Counted from the stretch's first letter, positions 1 through 7,924 are shown. The stretch: DNA of 12,414 nt from Bacillota bacterium (GCA_023440865.1 JAEXRM010000118.1:1-12414), one strand, 5' to 3'. Notes: generated by a model from the letters alone, not told the origin. Numbers and translations are program-made.

Positions 1-1
1 C

Positions 2-2053
2 GTCGGCATGGCCACGAACATTCCGCCCCACAACCTCGTCGAGACGATCGACGGCGTCACCCGCTACATCGACAATCCCGAGATCACGACCGCGGAGCTC
101 ATGGAGGTCATCAAGGGGCCCGACTTCCCCACCGGCGGCATCATCCTGGGCAAGCGCGGCATCCAGGAGGCCTACGAGACGGGGCGCGGCCGCATTGTCG
201 TGCGCGCCGTCACCGAAATCGAGTCCCACGGCGCCAACCGGCAGCGCATCGTCGTCACCGAGCTGCCATACCAGGTCAACAAGGCCCGCCTGCTCGAGAA
301 GATCGCGCAGATGGTCAAGGACAAGAAGCTCGAGGGCATATCCGACCTGCGCGACGAATCCAGCCGCGAGGGCATGCGCATGGTCATCGAGCTGCGCAAG
401 GACGCCAACGCCAATGTCGTCCTCAACCAGCTGTTCATGCACACCCAGCTGCAGGACGCGTTCAATGTCAACATGCTCGCGCTCGTGCAGGACAGCGACG
501 GCAAGTACGAGGCGAAGGTCATCACCCTCAAGGACGCCATCATGCACTATGTGGCGCACCAGGAGGAGGTCATCCGCCGGCGCACCCGCTACGACCTCGA
601 GAAGGCCGAAGCCCGCGCCCACATCCTCGAAGGCCTGCGCCGCGCCATCGACATCATCGACGCGGTCATCGCCACCATCCGGGCCGCCCGCAACGAGCAG
701 GCCGCCAAGGAGGCCCTCGTCGAGGGGTTCCAGTTCTCCGAGAAGCAGGCACAGGCCATCGTCGACATGCGCCTGGGCCGTCTGTCCGGTCTGGAGCGCG
801 AGAAGATCGAGGCCGAGTTCCAGGAGCTGGTCGAGAAGATCGCCTACTTCCGCGATGTCCTCTCCCGTCCCGAGCTCGTCCATGCCATCATCAAGGAGGA
901 GATCAACGCGATCAAGCTCAAGTACGGCGACACGCGCCGCACGCAGCTGACGCACGACGAATCCGAGATTGACATGGAGGATCTCATCAAGGACGAGGAG
1001 GTCATCGTCACCTTCACGCATTTCGGCTACATCAAGCGCATCTCCGTCGATGCGTTCCACAGCCAGAAGCGCGGCGGCAAGGGCATCGCGGGGCTGACCA
1101 CGCGCGAGGAGGACTTCGTCGAGGACCTCTTCGTCACCACCACCCACAAGCACCTGCTGTTCTTCACCAATTTCGGCCGTGTCTACAAGCTGCGCGCGTG
1201 GCAGATCCCCGAAGCGGGACGGCAGGCCCGCGGCACGGCCATCGTGAACCTGCTGCAGCTCGAGGCGGGAGAAAAGATCACCGCCAGCATCAAGCTGACA
1301 GGACGCGAACAGGGCATGTACCTGCTGATGTCCACACGCCTCGGTGTCGTGAAGAAGACGCCCCTGGCCCAGTATGACAACATCCGCAAGGGCGGCCTTG
1401 CCGCCATCACGCTGCGCGAGGGGGACGAGCTCATCTCCACGCGCCTCACCGACGGCGCCCACGACATCATGCTCGTCACGCGGCAGGGCATGTCCATCCG
1501 CTTCCGCGAGAAGGACGTGCGGCCCATGGGGCGCACCTCGCAGGGCGTCATGGGCATCCGGCTCGAGGATGGCGACGAGGTGGTCTCCATGCTGCGCGTC
1601 AAGGACAACGCGCTGCTGCTTGCGGTCACACGCAACGGCTTCGGCAAGCGCACGGAGCTGGAGGAGTACAAGACCCAGACCCGTGGCGGCAAGGGCATCC
1701 TCACCTACCGCGTCACCGAGAAGACCGGTCCGCTGGCGGGCACCATGATGGTGTCCGACACCGACGACCTCATGCTCATCACCGCCGAGGGCACCGTCAT
1801 CCGCATGCATGTGGACGAGATCAGCGTGCTGTCGCGCGTCACGCAGGGTGTCACGCTCATGCGCACGTCCGAGGAGAACCGCATTGTCTCGCTGGCACGC
1901 CTGTCGGCGGCCATCGCGAACGAGGAGCCCGACCAGTCCGAGGAGGAGACCACGGGGACGGCCGACGAGGAAGCGGCCGAGTTCGTGGAAGACGGCGGCA
2001 GCGTGGAGGACGAGGCGCCGCCTCCGGAGGAACCCGAGGACGCGGGTCCGTAA
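2..2053 (+). CDS. gyrA: DNA gyrase subunit A, 5'-truncated by window edge
   Basis: GyrA is the breakage-reunion subunit of DNA gyrase (A2B2), which introduces negative supercoils in an ATP-dependent way. The frame is open from base 2, and the first visible residues, VGMATNIPPHN, are a conserved internal GyrA stretch. The N-terminal ~165 residues, including the quinolone-resistance region and catalytic tyrosine, therefore lie outside the window. The 683 visible residues cover the rest of the breakage-reunion domain, the long coiled coil (about residues 185-300) and the six-bladed beta-pinwheel C-terminal domain. The GyrA box QKRGGKG (nt 1064-1084, residues 355-361) separates it from ParC, which lacks an intact box. 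Repeated blade motifs such as FTNFGRVYKL and VTQGVTLMRTSEENRI are visible. After about residue 635 comes a tail of roughly 45 residues rich in Glu, Asp and Pro, ending PEDAGP. A terminator follows 72 bp after the stop. Confidence 0.97.
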   Translation, partial: VGMATNIPPHNLVETIDGVTRYIDNPEITTAELMEVIKGPDFPTGGIILGKRGIQEAYETGRGRIVVRAVTEIESHGANRQRIVVTELPYQVNKARLLEKIAQMVKDKKLEGISDLRDESSREGMRMVIELRKDANANVVLNQLFMHTQLQDAFNVNMLALVQDSDGKYEAKVITLKDAIMHYVAHQEEVIRRRTRYDLEKAEARAHILEGLRRAIDIIDAVIATIRAARNEQAAKEALVEGFQFSEKQAQAIVDMRLGRLSGLEREKIEAEFQELVEKIAYFRDVLSRPELVHAIIKEEINAIKLKYGDTRRTQLTHDESEIDMEDLIKDEEVIVTFTHFGYIKRISVDAFHSQKRGGKGIAGLTTREEDFVEDLFVTTTHKHLLFFTNFGRVYKLRAWQIPEAGRQARGTAIVNLLQLEAGEKITASIKLTGREQGMYLLMSTRLGVVKKTPLAQYDNIRKGGLAAITLREGDELISTRLTDGAHDIMLVTRQGMSIRFREKDVRPMGRTSQGVMGIRLEDGDEVVSMLRVKDNALLLAVTRNGFGKRTELEEYKTQTRGGKGILTYRVTEKTGPLAGTMMVSDTDDLMLITAEGTVIRMHVDEISVLSRVTQGVTLMRTSEENRIVSLARLSAAIANEEPDQSEEETTGTADEEAAEFVEDGGSVEDEAPPPEEPEDAGP

Positions 2054-2124
2054 GCATCGCGGATCGTGCGGAACGGGCATGCCGCGCCGGTACAAGGAAC
2101 AGAACGTCGACAAGCTGGAGGAAG

Positions 2125-2152
2125 GCGTCCCACATGGCGGGGACGCTTTTCT
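2125..2152 (+). terminator. Rho-independent terminator after gyrA
   Basis: A perfect 7-bp stem is formed by GCGTCCC (2125-2131) and GGGACGC (2140-2146) around an 8-nt loop. TTTTCTTTC follows directly. It lies 72 bp past the gyrA stop and before the convergent kinase gene ends. The minus-strand reading lacks a U-tract, so it probably works only for plus-strand transcripts. Confidence 0.85.
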
Positions 2153-2168
2153 TTCACCATTCTCCGCA

Positions 2169-2221
2169 CGGCTTGAAGCCGGAATGCCGGATGCCGGGAC
2201 GCGCCGAGCGTGCCGGCATCC
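2169..2221. repeat. REP-like palindromic intergenic element between convergent genes
   Basis: Two hairpins lie side by side. CGGCTT/AAGCCG (2169-2174 with 2176-2181) is a tight dyad. GGATGCCGG (2189-2197) pairs perfectly with CCGGCATCC (2213-2221), and ACGC/GCGT (2199-2202 with 2208-2211) extends the stem inward past one G/G mismatch. Neither hairpin has a U-tract on either strand, so simple intrinsic termination is unlikely. The left part (CGGCTTG, GCCG, AATGC, CCGGGA in order) recurs at 10079-10107, which suggests a dispersed REP-type element. The region has no credible gene; it separates gyrA from the convergent kinase. Confidence 0.55.
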
Positions 2222-2236
2222 GATCCGTTCCCCGGC

Positions 2237-4909
2237 TTACCGCAAGGCCTCCACATCCTCCCAGACCTGCTCCTGCTCGGCTTTCGGCGTGATTTCAGGC
2301 ACCTCCACCACGAAACGGGTGCCGACACCCGGCCAGGATTCGCAGAAAATGCGGCCGCCGTACTGCTTTTCGATGAATTCGCGGCTGATGGGAAGCCCCA
2401 ACCCCGTACCCTGACCTGAATGCTTCGTGGTGAAGAACGGTTCGAAGATGCGGGCACGGACGGCCTCGTCCATGCCGATGCCGTCGTCGGTGACCTCGAT
2501 GCGCAGCCAGCCGTCCTCCATGCGCCGCACCTCCAGGGTGAGGTGTCCCATGTCCTCACGCTGGCGCGCCTTGATGGCGTGCGTGGCATTGATGACCAGG
2601 TTCATCAGCACCTGCCGCAGCAGGCCGGGGTATCCGGCATGCACGATGTCGCCCTCGAACCGGGTTTCCACGGTGGCGCAGTACTTGTATTCGTTCTTCA
2701 TCAACCCCAGCAGCAGGGCGAGCTCCGACTTCATGTCGCAGGTCTCGAGGCGCGGCCGGTCCTCCTTGCGCGCCACGTTCTTGAGGGTGAGCAGCATCTC
2801 CTTCATGCGGACCAGGCCCTCAAGCGCGTCGCGGACCGCATCGGCGATGTCCGTGGGATCGGGGGTGCGGTCTGTGCCCAGCCGGTCGAGCATCTTGAGG
2901 GAGAATGCCAGGTTCGGCTCGATGCTCGACATGTTGTTGAAGGCCTCGTGCATGACGCCGGCGAGCATGGTGCCGAGCGTGGCGAGCCTGTCCTGTTCCT
3001 TGAGCAGCCGCTGCAGCGTGTCCGCCTTCTCCTCGCGCTCCTTCGTCGAGGTGATGTCACGCATGATCAGCAGCAGGCAGGGGGTGTGGTCGATGCCGCT
3101 TTCGACACGCACCAGGAAGCTCTGGCACCAGTACAGGCCGCCATCGGGCCGGCGGAAGCCGTGCTCGCCCTCCCAGGAACCGTTTTCCGACGCCATGGCG
3201 CCCAAGGCATCCCGCATGGTTTGCGCCATCGCCGGACCGCCGAGGGACAGCAGATCCTTGTCCAGGACCTCCTCCGCACCATAGCCGGTCTGGATCGGGA
3301 AGTGGCCGTTCACCCACAGCACCACGCCGGACATGTCCGCGATAACGACGGCGGAGCCGCTTTTCTCGAGCGCGCGGGACAGCTGGCGGATGCGGTCGGT
3401 CTTCTGCAGGTCTTCGGTGATGTCCTTGACGATGGATGCGAAGAACCGCACATGACCGCCGAGATCACGGATGACGCGGTTGCTCCAGCGGCACAGGATG
3501 TGCCGGCCGTCCTTCCCCACGTTGGCGACGATCACCTCCTCCGGCGCATCGGAAGCGGGTAGCCGCAGGTTGTGCAATCCGTCGTCGGGATGTCCTTCCG
3601 CAAACAGGAGCCGGCCCAGATTGCAGCCGACCGCCTCGTCACGCGTCCACCCGAAGGTGGCGGTTGCCTCGCGGTTCCAGTCGATGATCTCGAGATCCTG
3701 CCGCCACAGCAGCGTGGCGAGGGGATTGTCCTCGAACAGCTGTCCATAGGCGGCCTGCACGCCGTGCAGGTTCCGGCGTGCCTCGCCAAAGGCGGCATCG
3801 TCCTCCACCAGCAGATAGAGCGACGGATCGGCAATGCCGCCCGCCATGCCGGTCACCGTGACCGGAACGGCGGTGCCGTCGGCATGAACCAGCGACAGCG
3901 GCGTGTAACCCAGATGGCCTTCGGCGCGCAGATGGCGGATGCAGGCACGGCAGGCGTCGCGGAATTCCGGCGCGACGAGGTCGAAGAGGGATCTGCCCGC
4001 CAATGCTGCGGCTTCGAATCCGACAAGGCGGTGGAAACCCTCCGGCTGGCGGATGAGGGTGCCCTCATCGTCGACCTCGAGGCACAGGTCAAGCGGCAGG
4101 GAGGACGCGTCCCGCCCGGCTGGCTCCAGCATGTCGTACTTGTCCGCAGGAAGCAGCCGGATGCGCGACAGGTCGAGCGCATCGAGATGATCCGCCGCCA
4201 CCGGCGGCGAGACCCAGGGACCGGAAAAAAGCCGGCAGCGGTTGCGGAACAGGGTGACCGCCTGTTCGCGTGTGGCCGTCCCCTCTGCAATGACGCTGAG
4301 ACCAAGACCGCGCGCCAGCCGGATGGACGTGATGCAGAGCGACGCCTTCTCCGCCGAATCTGTGACGCCGGATACCAGCATTGCGTCGATCATCAGGCCG
4401 GCATATGGCAGTGCGGTGAGCCGGCTCATCGAGATGCTGCCCGTGCCGAACTGCGCGAAGGCGTACCGGACCGGCAGGCCGGCAAGCTCGGCGCTGACGG
4501 TGGCCGGCAGGTTGCGCTCGATGTGTCCGTTCATGTCGAGGACGAACCGGTCGGGAAAGCGCGCGCACAGGATCGCGAGGTCATGCCGGAAATCCGGGTC
4601 GAGCAGCGATTCGAGCGAGAAGCGCAGATGGACCGGGCACGAGGGGATGGCGCGTTCGAGTTCGCGCAGCAACCATCGGTCCAGGCGCATCGCGTTGCCC
4701 GCATCCCCGAACCAGCGGCAGTACTGTTCCGGTCCCAGCGCGCCTTCGACCGGATGCAGCCACACCGGAACGGCCAGCGTGCAGGCAAGGGCTGCCCGGA
4801 CGGCATCCGCCACCGGCTGGAACCTCAGTGTGAACCGGCCTCCCGCAAGCGCGTCGTCAAGTGACGGGTTCGGAGGCACAGGCGACTGATCAGCGGACGC
4901 ATCTCGCAT
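2237..4909 (-). CDS. Soluble sensor histidine kinase with degenerate EAL-like and three PAS domains
   Basis: An 890-residue protein with no signal peptide or membrane segment, so probably a cytoplasmic sensor kinase. Domains: EAL-like (about 26-246), three PAS-like domains (273-374, 387-500, 513-624; the last two end in the usual DIT motif), HisKA and HATPase_c. The phospho-acceptor is His654 in MHEAFNN (HExxN type). The N-box is QVLMNLVINATHAI (N770, N774), followed by G1 DDGIGM (808-813), F-box FEPFF (822-826) and G2 GQGTGLGL (832-839), so the kinase core looks intact. In the EAL-like domain the EAL triplet reads LAV (45-47) and the DDFGTG motif reads AQFGTG (152-157), so phosphodiesterase activity is probably lost; LMID and AEG (E209) persist. 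I chose the ATG at 4909 because AAGGGG lies 6 nt upstream. A GTG at 4951 would add 14 residues but has no Shine-Dalgarno site. There is no receiver domain, and its partner regulator is unknown. Confidence 0.9.
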   Translation of the reverse strand: MRDASADQSPVPPNPSLDDALAGGRFTLRFQPVADAVRAALACTLAVPVWLHPVEGALGPEQYCRWFGDAGNAMRLDRWLLRELERAIPSCPVHLRFSLESLLDPDFRHDLAILCARFPDRFVLDMNGHIERNLPATVSAELAGLPVRYAFAQFGTGSISMSRLTALPYAGLMIDAMLVSGVTDSAEKASLCITSIRLARGLGLSVIAEGTATREQAVTLFRNRCRLFSGPWVSPPVAADHLDALDLSRIRLLPADKYDMLEPAGRDASSLPLDLCLEVDDEGTLIRQPEGFHRLVGFEAAALAGRSLFDLVAPEFRDACRACIRHLRAEGHLGYTPLSLVHADGTAVPVTVTGMAGGIADPSLYLLVEDDAAFGEARRNLHGVQAAYGQLFEDNPLATLLWRQDLEIIDWNREATATFGWTRDEAVGCNLGRLLFAEGHPDDGLHNLRLPASDAPEEVIVANVGKDGRHILCRWSNRVIRDLGGHVRFFASIVKDITEDLQKTDRIRQLSRALEKSGSAVVIADMSGVVLWVNGHFPIQTGYGAEEVLDKDLLSLGGPAMAQTMRDALGAMASENGSWEGEHGFRRPDGGLYWCQSFLVRVESGIDHTPCLLLIMRDITSTKEREEKADTLQRLLKEQDRLATLGTMLAGVMHEAFNNMSSIEPNLAFSLKMLDRLGTDRTPDPTDIADAVRDALEGLVRMKEMLLTLKNVARKEDRPRLETCDMKSELALLLGLMKNEYKYCATVETRFEGDIVHAGYPGLLRQVLMNLVINATHAIKARQREDMGHLTLEVRRMEDGWLRIEVTDDGIGMDEAVRARIFEPFFTTKHSGQGTGLGLPISREFIEKQYGGRIFCESWPGVGTRFVVEVPEITPKAEQEQVWEDVEALR

Positions 4910-4927
4910 GCCGCACCCCTTCCTTCC
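4910..4927 (-). promoter_or_regulatory. Ribosome binding site fixing the EAL/PAS kinase start
   Basis: On the minus strand the purine run GGAAGGAAGGGG (4927-4916) ends 6 nt before the ATG at 4909. No comparable run precedes the GTG at 4951, so this site decides the start. Confidence 0.7.
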
Positions 4928-5006
4928 GCAGCCAGGCGGGGATCCGGCCACGCGGCGCTATCGCGCGGCGGGAGGGGCATGCGGCTTCACGGTCGTACCG
5001 CCGCGT

Positions 5007-5030
5007 GCCCGAACGGCTTCCCCGTTGGGC
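5007..5030. other. Bulged hairpin between gltS and the kinase gene
   Basis: GCCC (5007-5010) with AACGG (5012-5016) pairs with CCGTT (5022-5026) and GGGC (5027-5030). This gives a 9-bp stem with one bulged G and a 5-nt loop. It lies in the 203-bp gap between the symporter stop and the kinase start on the minus strand. There is no U-tract after it in the minus-strand direction, so it may be a leader structure or a weak or Rho-assisted terminator. A smaller dyad, CCCGC/GCGGG, sits at 5084-5096. I found no convincing -35/-10 pair for the kinase in this gap. Confidence 0.35.
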
Positions 5031-5112
5031 ATTTACCCGAGAATTGCGTCATCAATCGCATCGCGACCGGACAAGTCTTCCATCCCGCAGCGCGGGCGGC
5101 GGGCATGCGTCA

Positions 5113-6477
5113 TCACGGCCGTTTCGCCCTTCGCCTGAAGATGCCCAGCAGGAAGAGCAGAAACAGGAAGTACGCGACAAGCCCGCACATCGTGTAGACG
5201 TAGAAGACGGGCTGGTTGTTGCGGTAGCCGAGTGTCGGCAGGTTCAGCAGCAGCATCATCGGCAGGCCGAACGCAAGGCCGGTTCCGCTGCCGAACACGA
5301 GGTTGCGCGCCGCGCCGGAACGGAAATGCGGATCGACCTCGCGCAGCAGGGCAAGGCCCGTGGAAATGGTTCCGGTCAGCATGCCGTACATGGCAAGCGT
5401 GTTCTCCAGCGTTTCCTCGGGATAGATGCGGCGGCAGACCGCGATGCAGTACATGTAGGTCATGATGCCGCCGAGCGTGCAGATGACGAGCATGGGCACC
5501 CAGATATCGGCCAGCAGGGAGATCGAGATGACGGAAATGGCCGCCGTGATCATGTAGTCGAACGCCGTGCCGGAGATACGCTCGAGCAGGTAGTTGCTTG
5601 TGTAGCTTGCCCGCATGAGACGTTTCCCGGCAAGCCGGTCGAGGATTCTCCGGACGAGTGAACCGTAGAGGGCGCCGAAGATGAAGGCGAAGCCCCAGAA
5701 CAGCTGCCCCAGTGTCTGCCCGAAGGAGCCGAGCCGGTCGAGTCCCGCGTTGAGCAGCAGCAGCGTGCCATACGTCAGCAGATAGACGGCGCCGATGAGA
5801 ATCAGCTGCAGTGACAGGCCATCGATCGATTCCTTGTGCGGGGTTTCCGTCGCCTTGTCGATGTCGAACAGGCTCTCGGCGGCGGACGTGTGGTCCTCAT
5901 GGCGCAGCCCGCGCTTGCGGGTGAGATACAGCGTCAGCGGGATGCCGCCGAGGCATGCCCAGACATACCCCATGGCCGCGAAGGAGAGGCCGGCGTTGCC
6001 GCCGTGGACGAAACCGAGGCCCTCCCACGTGTTGCCGGTGGCATATGCCTGACCCGGACCCTGACCGTAGCCCAGCGGCAGCAGCAGGCCCATGGCGGGA
6101 AAAAGATCGGGATAGACGGTGCTGGCGAAAAGCAGGCTCAGGCCAAGGCCCAGGATGCCCTGCGCGGCGTAGGTGCTGACGATGAATATGCCGGAGCGGC
6201 CGTACCCTGAGTTCTTCAGCCTTTCCTTGGATTTGAGCGACAGCGCGATGAAACCGATCGACATGAGGTGGTAGACGAGGTTCTCCAACCGGATGTGGTC
6301 GAAGGAGATCAGACCGAGTGCCTCCTGTCCCACCAGCAGGCCCAGAAAGCCGGCGATGACCGGTATGGGGATCGGAAAGCGCCGGATGAAGGCGATCTTC
6401 GATTTTGCAAGCGTTGAAACGCCCAACAGGATGGACAGGACGGCGACATCGAGAATGCTCTGCCAGTTTTGCGTCAT
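5113..6477 (-). CDS. gltS: Sodium:glutamate symporter, GltS/ESS family
   Basis: An integral inner-membrane protein of 454 residues with roughly ten or more hydrophobic segments. Members of the ESS family (E. coli GltS, about 400 residues) import glutamate with sodium. Two family-type re-entrant loop signatures are visible in the two halves: GYGQGPGQAYATG (136-148) and GTISTGLALLREVDP (369-383). A charged cytoplasmic loop (about 187-220) separates the halves. The extra length lies mainly in that loop and in the last ~40 residues, ending in a basic FRRRAKRP tail. The ATG overlaps the acyltransferase stop as ATGA. AGGAGG (6487-6492, minus strand) lies 9 nt upstream inside the acyltransferase gene, so the two are probably co-transcribed and translationally coupled. 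The substrate is inferred from family membership; a related dicarboxylate or other amino acid is possible. Confidence 0.88.
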   Translation of the reverse strand: MTQNWQSILDVAVLSILLGVSTLAKSKIAFIRRFPIPIPVIAGFLGLLVGQEALGLISFDHIRLENLVYHLMSIGFIALSLKSKERLKNSGYGRSGIFIVSTYAAQGILGLGLSLLFASTVYPDLFPAMGLLLPLGYGQGPGQAYATGNTWEGLGFVHGGNAGLSFAAMGYVWACLGGIPLTLYLTRKRGLRHEDHTSAAESLFDIDKATETPHKESIDGLSLQLILIGAVYLLTYGTLLLLNAGLDRLGSFGQTLGQLFWGFAFIFGALYGSLVRRILDRLAGKRLMRASYTSNYLLERISGTAFDYMITAAISVISISLLADIWVPMLVICTLGGIMTYMYCIAVCRRIYPEETLENTLAMYGMLTGTISTGLALLREVDPHFRSGAARNLVFGSGTGLAFGLPMMLLLNLPTLGYRNNQPVFYVYTMCGLVAYFLFLLFLLGIFRRRAKRP

Positions 6478-7913
6478 CTGCGGGAACCTCCTGCCTGTTC
6501 AATCGCTTGTACGTTCGTTGCACGGGTTTCGAGTCCGGCGGGTTCGGCTTGCGCGGCGCCTGCTTCCGTGCGACCCGTCTCTGCGGGTCCCGTTTCCGCG
6601 GGGCCTGATTCCGCTCGTCCTGTCTCATCCGGCCCGGGAACGCCGGCGTAGAGGAGTGCCTGATGCCATTTCCAGACCGAAATGCCCGTGTTCGGGAAGG
6701 AGAAGCGGTGGAGCGTGTCACCGGCGTACAGCTCGAACCGGTCATTGTACTGGATGTTCAGGCCGGATGCACCGGCAAGGGGGATCTCGAGGGGTGGCGG
6801 ATCCGGACGGGTTCGTTTCCAGCCGTGGAGTTCGGACCCATCGTGCCGGAAAACGAGCCGGTCCGCCAGCAGCGTCAGCGTTCCCGTCCCCGCCTCCGCC
6901 AGCCGGCCGGTGCGTCCGCCGGTCTGGTGCCTGGCCCCCAGGTTTTGCATCAGCACGGCTGGAGCGGATGAGGCGGCCATGCCGCTGCGGATGGTTTCCG
7001 CGAGCAGGTCGCACTGCCACCGGTTCCAGTCGCGCGGGGTGTCGAATGCCGACGGAACCTGGGCTTCGCCCGGCGTTCCGGGAAGGGGATGGAAACGGCC
7101 GTCGGTTCCGAAGGAAACCGTGCGTCCGCAGGCGGCACACGACAGGCGGCTGCCGCGCGAGGCCAGCGTATCCTGGCGTCCGCAGGCGGGGCAAAGGAAC
7201 AGGAAGCGTTCCAGCCGTTCTGCCAGCCGCCGGCCCGTATAGCGTGCCGGCCTGCCCGCGCGGGCGTCAGCGTCGGCCGCACCGGCATCGTCGTGGGCCA
7301 GGGCGTCGACCAGGCGCTCCGTGATGACTGTCTCCGGCAGCGACCGGCAGTCTTCCGGCGTGAACAGCAGCCGGTATGCCAGCCGCATCGGCCCGTGCCG
7401 CGCGTGGCGTGCCCAGCGTGGCTGCGTGAGCGAGCCGCCCGTCGTCTCCACCGCGACGACCGGAATGCCCAGCTTGCGGACTAGCTTGGCCGTCGCGCCG
7501 TAAATCGGCCCGGTGACTCCGTCCCAGCTGCGGTTGCCTTCGGGGTACAGGCCCAGCACGGCACCGGCTCGCTTGAGTCCGAGCATGGTGCGGACGGCCT
7601 GCGTGTCGCGCACGTTCTTGGTCTTGGGGATGCCGCCGACGAGTGAGAAGGCGAATCGCAGCAGCGGTGTGCGGAAGTATTCGTCGGATGCGACGAAATG
7701 GACCGGTACCCGAACGGGAACGGAAAGGATGAACGGATCCCAGTTGCAGGTGTGGTTGCCGACAAGCAGAAAGGGCGGTGTCAGCGTGCGGAGCACCGAT
7801 GCCTCGAAGCGGACCCGATAGCGAATGACAAGCCACCTGCCGAGCGTGTGGCGCAGCAGGCGGTTGAACAGGCGGCTTGCGGGGCGTATGCCGCCCGGCG
7901 TGCGTGAAGCCAT
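6474..7913 (-). CDS. PlsC-like acyltransferase with zinc ribbon and PH/GRAM-like domain
   Basis: A 479-residue protein. The N-terminal ~200 residues match the PlsC/LPLAT family, which transfers acyl chains to glycerophospholipid precursors at the membrane. The HX4D catalytic motif is NHTCNWD (H54, D59), and the acceptor-binding motif is YPEGNRS (123-129). A central CPAC...CAAC pair (C241, C244, C259, C262) forms a likely zinc ribbon. Residues about 340-425 alternate beta-like segments and end in a WKWHQALL helix, resembling a bacterial PH or GRAM domain. The tail is a low-complexity Glu/Thr/Gly/Ala/Pro region with five pentapeptide repeats. PlsC itself is usually about 240 residues, so this is roughly twice that length. 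I chose the ATG at 7913 because AAAGGA lies 5 nt upstream; a GTG at 7928 would add five residues. It is the first gene of an operon with gltS. Phospholipid or glycolipid acylation is inferred; the acceptor is unknown. Confidence 0.85.
   Translation of the reverse strand: MASRTPGGIRPASRLFNRLLRHTLGRWLVIRYRVRFEASVLRTLTPPFLLVGNHTCNWDPFILSVPVRVPVHFVASDEYFRTPLLRFAFSLVGGIPKTKNVRDTQAVRTMLGLKRAGAVLGLYPEGNRSWDGVTGPIYGATAKLVRKLGIPVVAVETTGGSLTQPRWARHARHGPMRLAYRLLFTPEDCRSLPETVITERLVDALAHDDAGAADADARAGRPARYTGRRLAERLERFLFLCPACGRQDTLASRGSRLSCAACGRTVSFGTDGRFHPLPGTPGEAQVPSAFDTPRDWNRWQCDLLAETIRSGMAASSAPAVLMQNLGARHQTGGRTGRLAEAGTGTLTLLADRLVFRHDGSELHGWKRTRPDPPPLEIPLAGASGLNIQYNDRFELYAGDTLHRFSFPNTGISVWKWHQALLYAGVPGPDETGRAESGPAETGPAETGRTEAGAAQAEPAGLETRATNVQAIEQAGGSRR
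6559..6633 (-). repeat. Five 15-bp degenerate tandem repeats inside the acyltransferase gene
   Basis: Five consecutive 15-bp units start at 6559, 6574, 6589, 6604 and 6619. Each begins CCTG or CCCG on the plus strand. They encode the pentapeptide pattern xxE(T/S/A)G near the C-terminus. The units have drifted in sequence but keep reading frame. Confidence 0.7.
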
Positions 7914-7924
7914 GGATGTCCTTT
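7914..7924 (-). promoter_or_regulatory. Ribosome binding site fixing the acyltransferase start
   Basis: AAAGGA (7924-7919 on the minus strand) lies 5 nt before the ATG at 7913, which favours this start over the in-frame GTG at 7928. Confidence 0.6.

Noticed and set aside
2189..2221. Intrinsic terminator for the EAL/PAS kinase
   Set aside because: The stem is strong but no U-tract follows on the minus strand; I classed it as a REP-like element instead.
2079..2414. Short gene after gyrA starting MPRRYKEQNVDKLEEG
   Set aside because: The frame runs through the gyrA terminator and REP-like hairpins into the antisense of the kinase, and has no ribosome binding site.
2420..4864. Long plus-strand open frames opposite the EAL/PAS kinase (2420-3562 and 3572-4864)
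   Set aside because: They are antisense to a gene with complete kinase motifs, have low-complexity His/Gln/Arg-rich composition and no recognisable domain. Long antisense frames are expected at this GC content.
6293..7324. 343-residue plus-strand frame opposite the acyltransferase and gltS
   Set aside because: Arg/Gly/Pro-rich shadow frame spanning two real genes, without motifs or a ribosome site.
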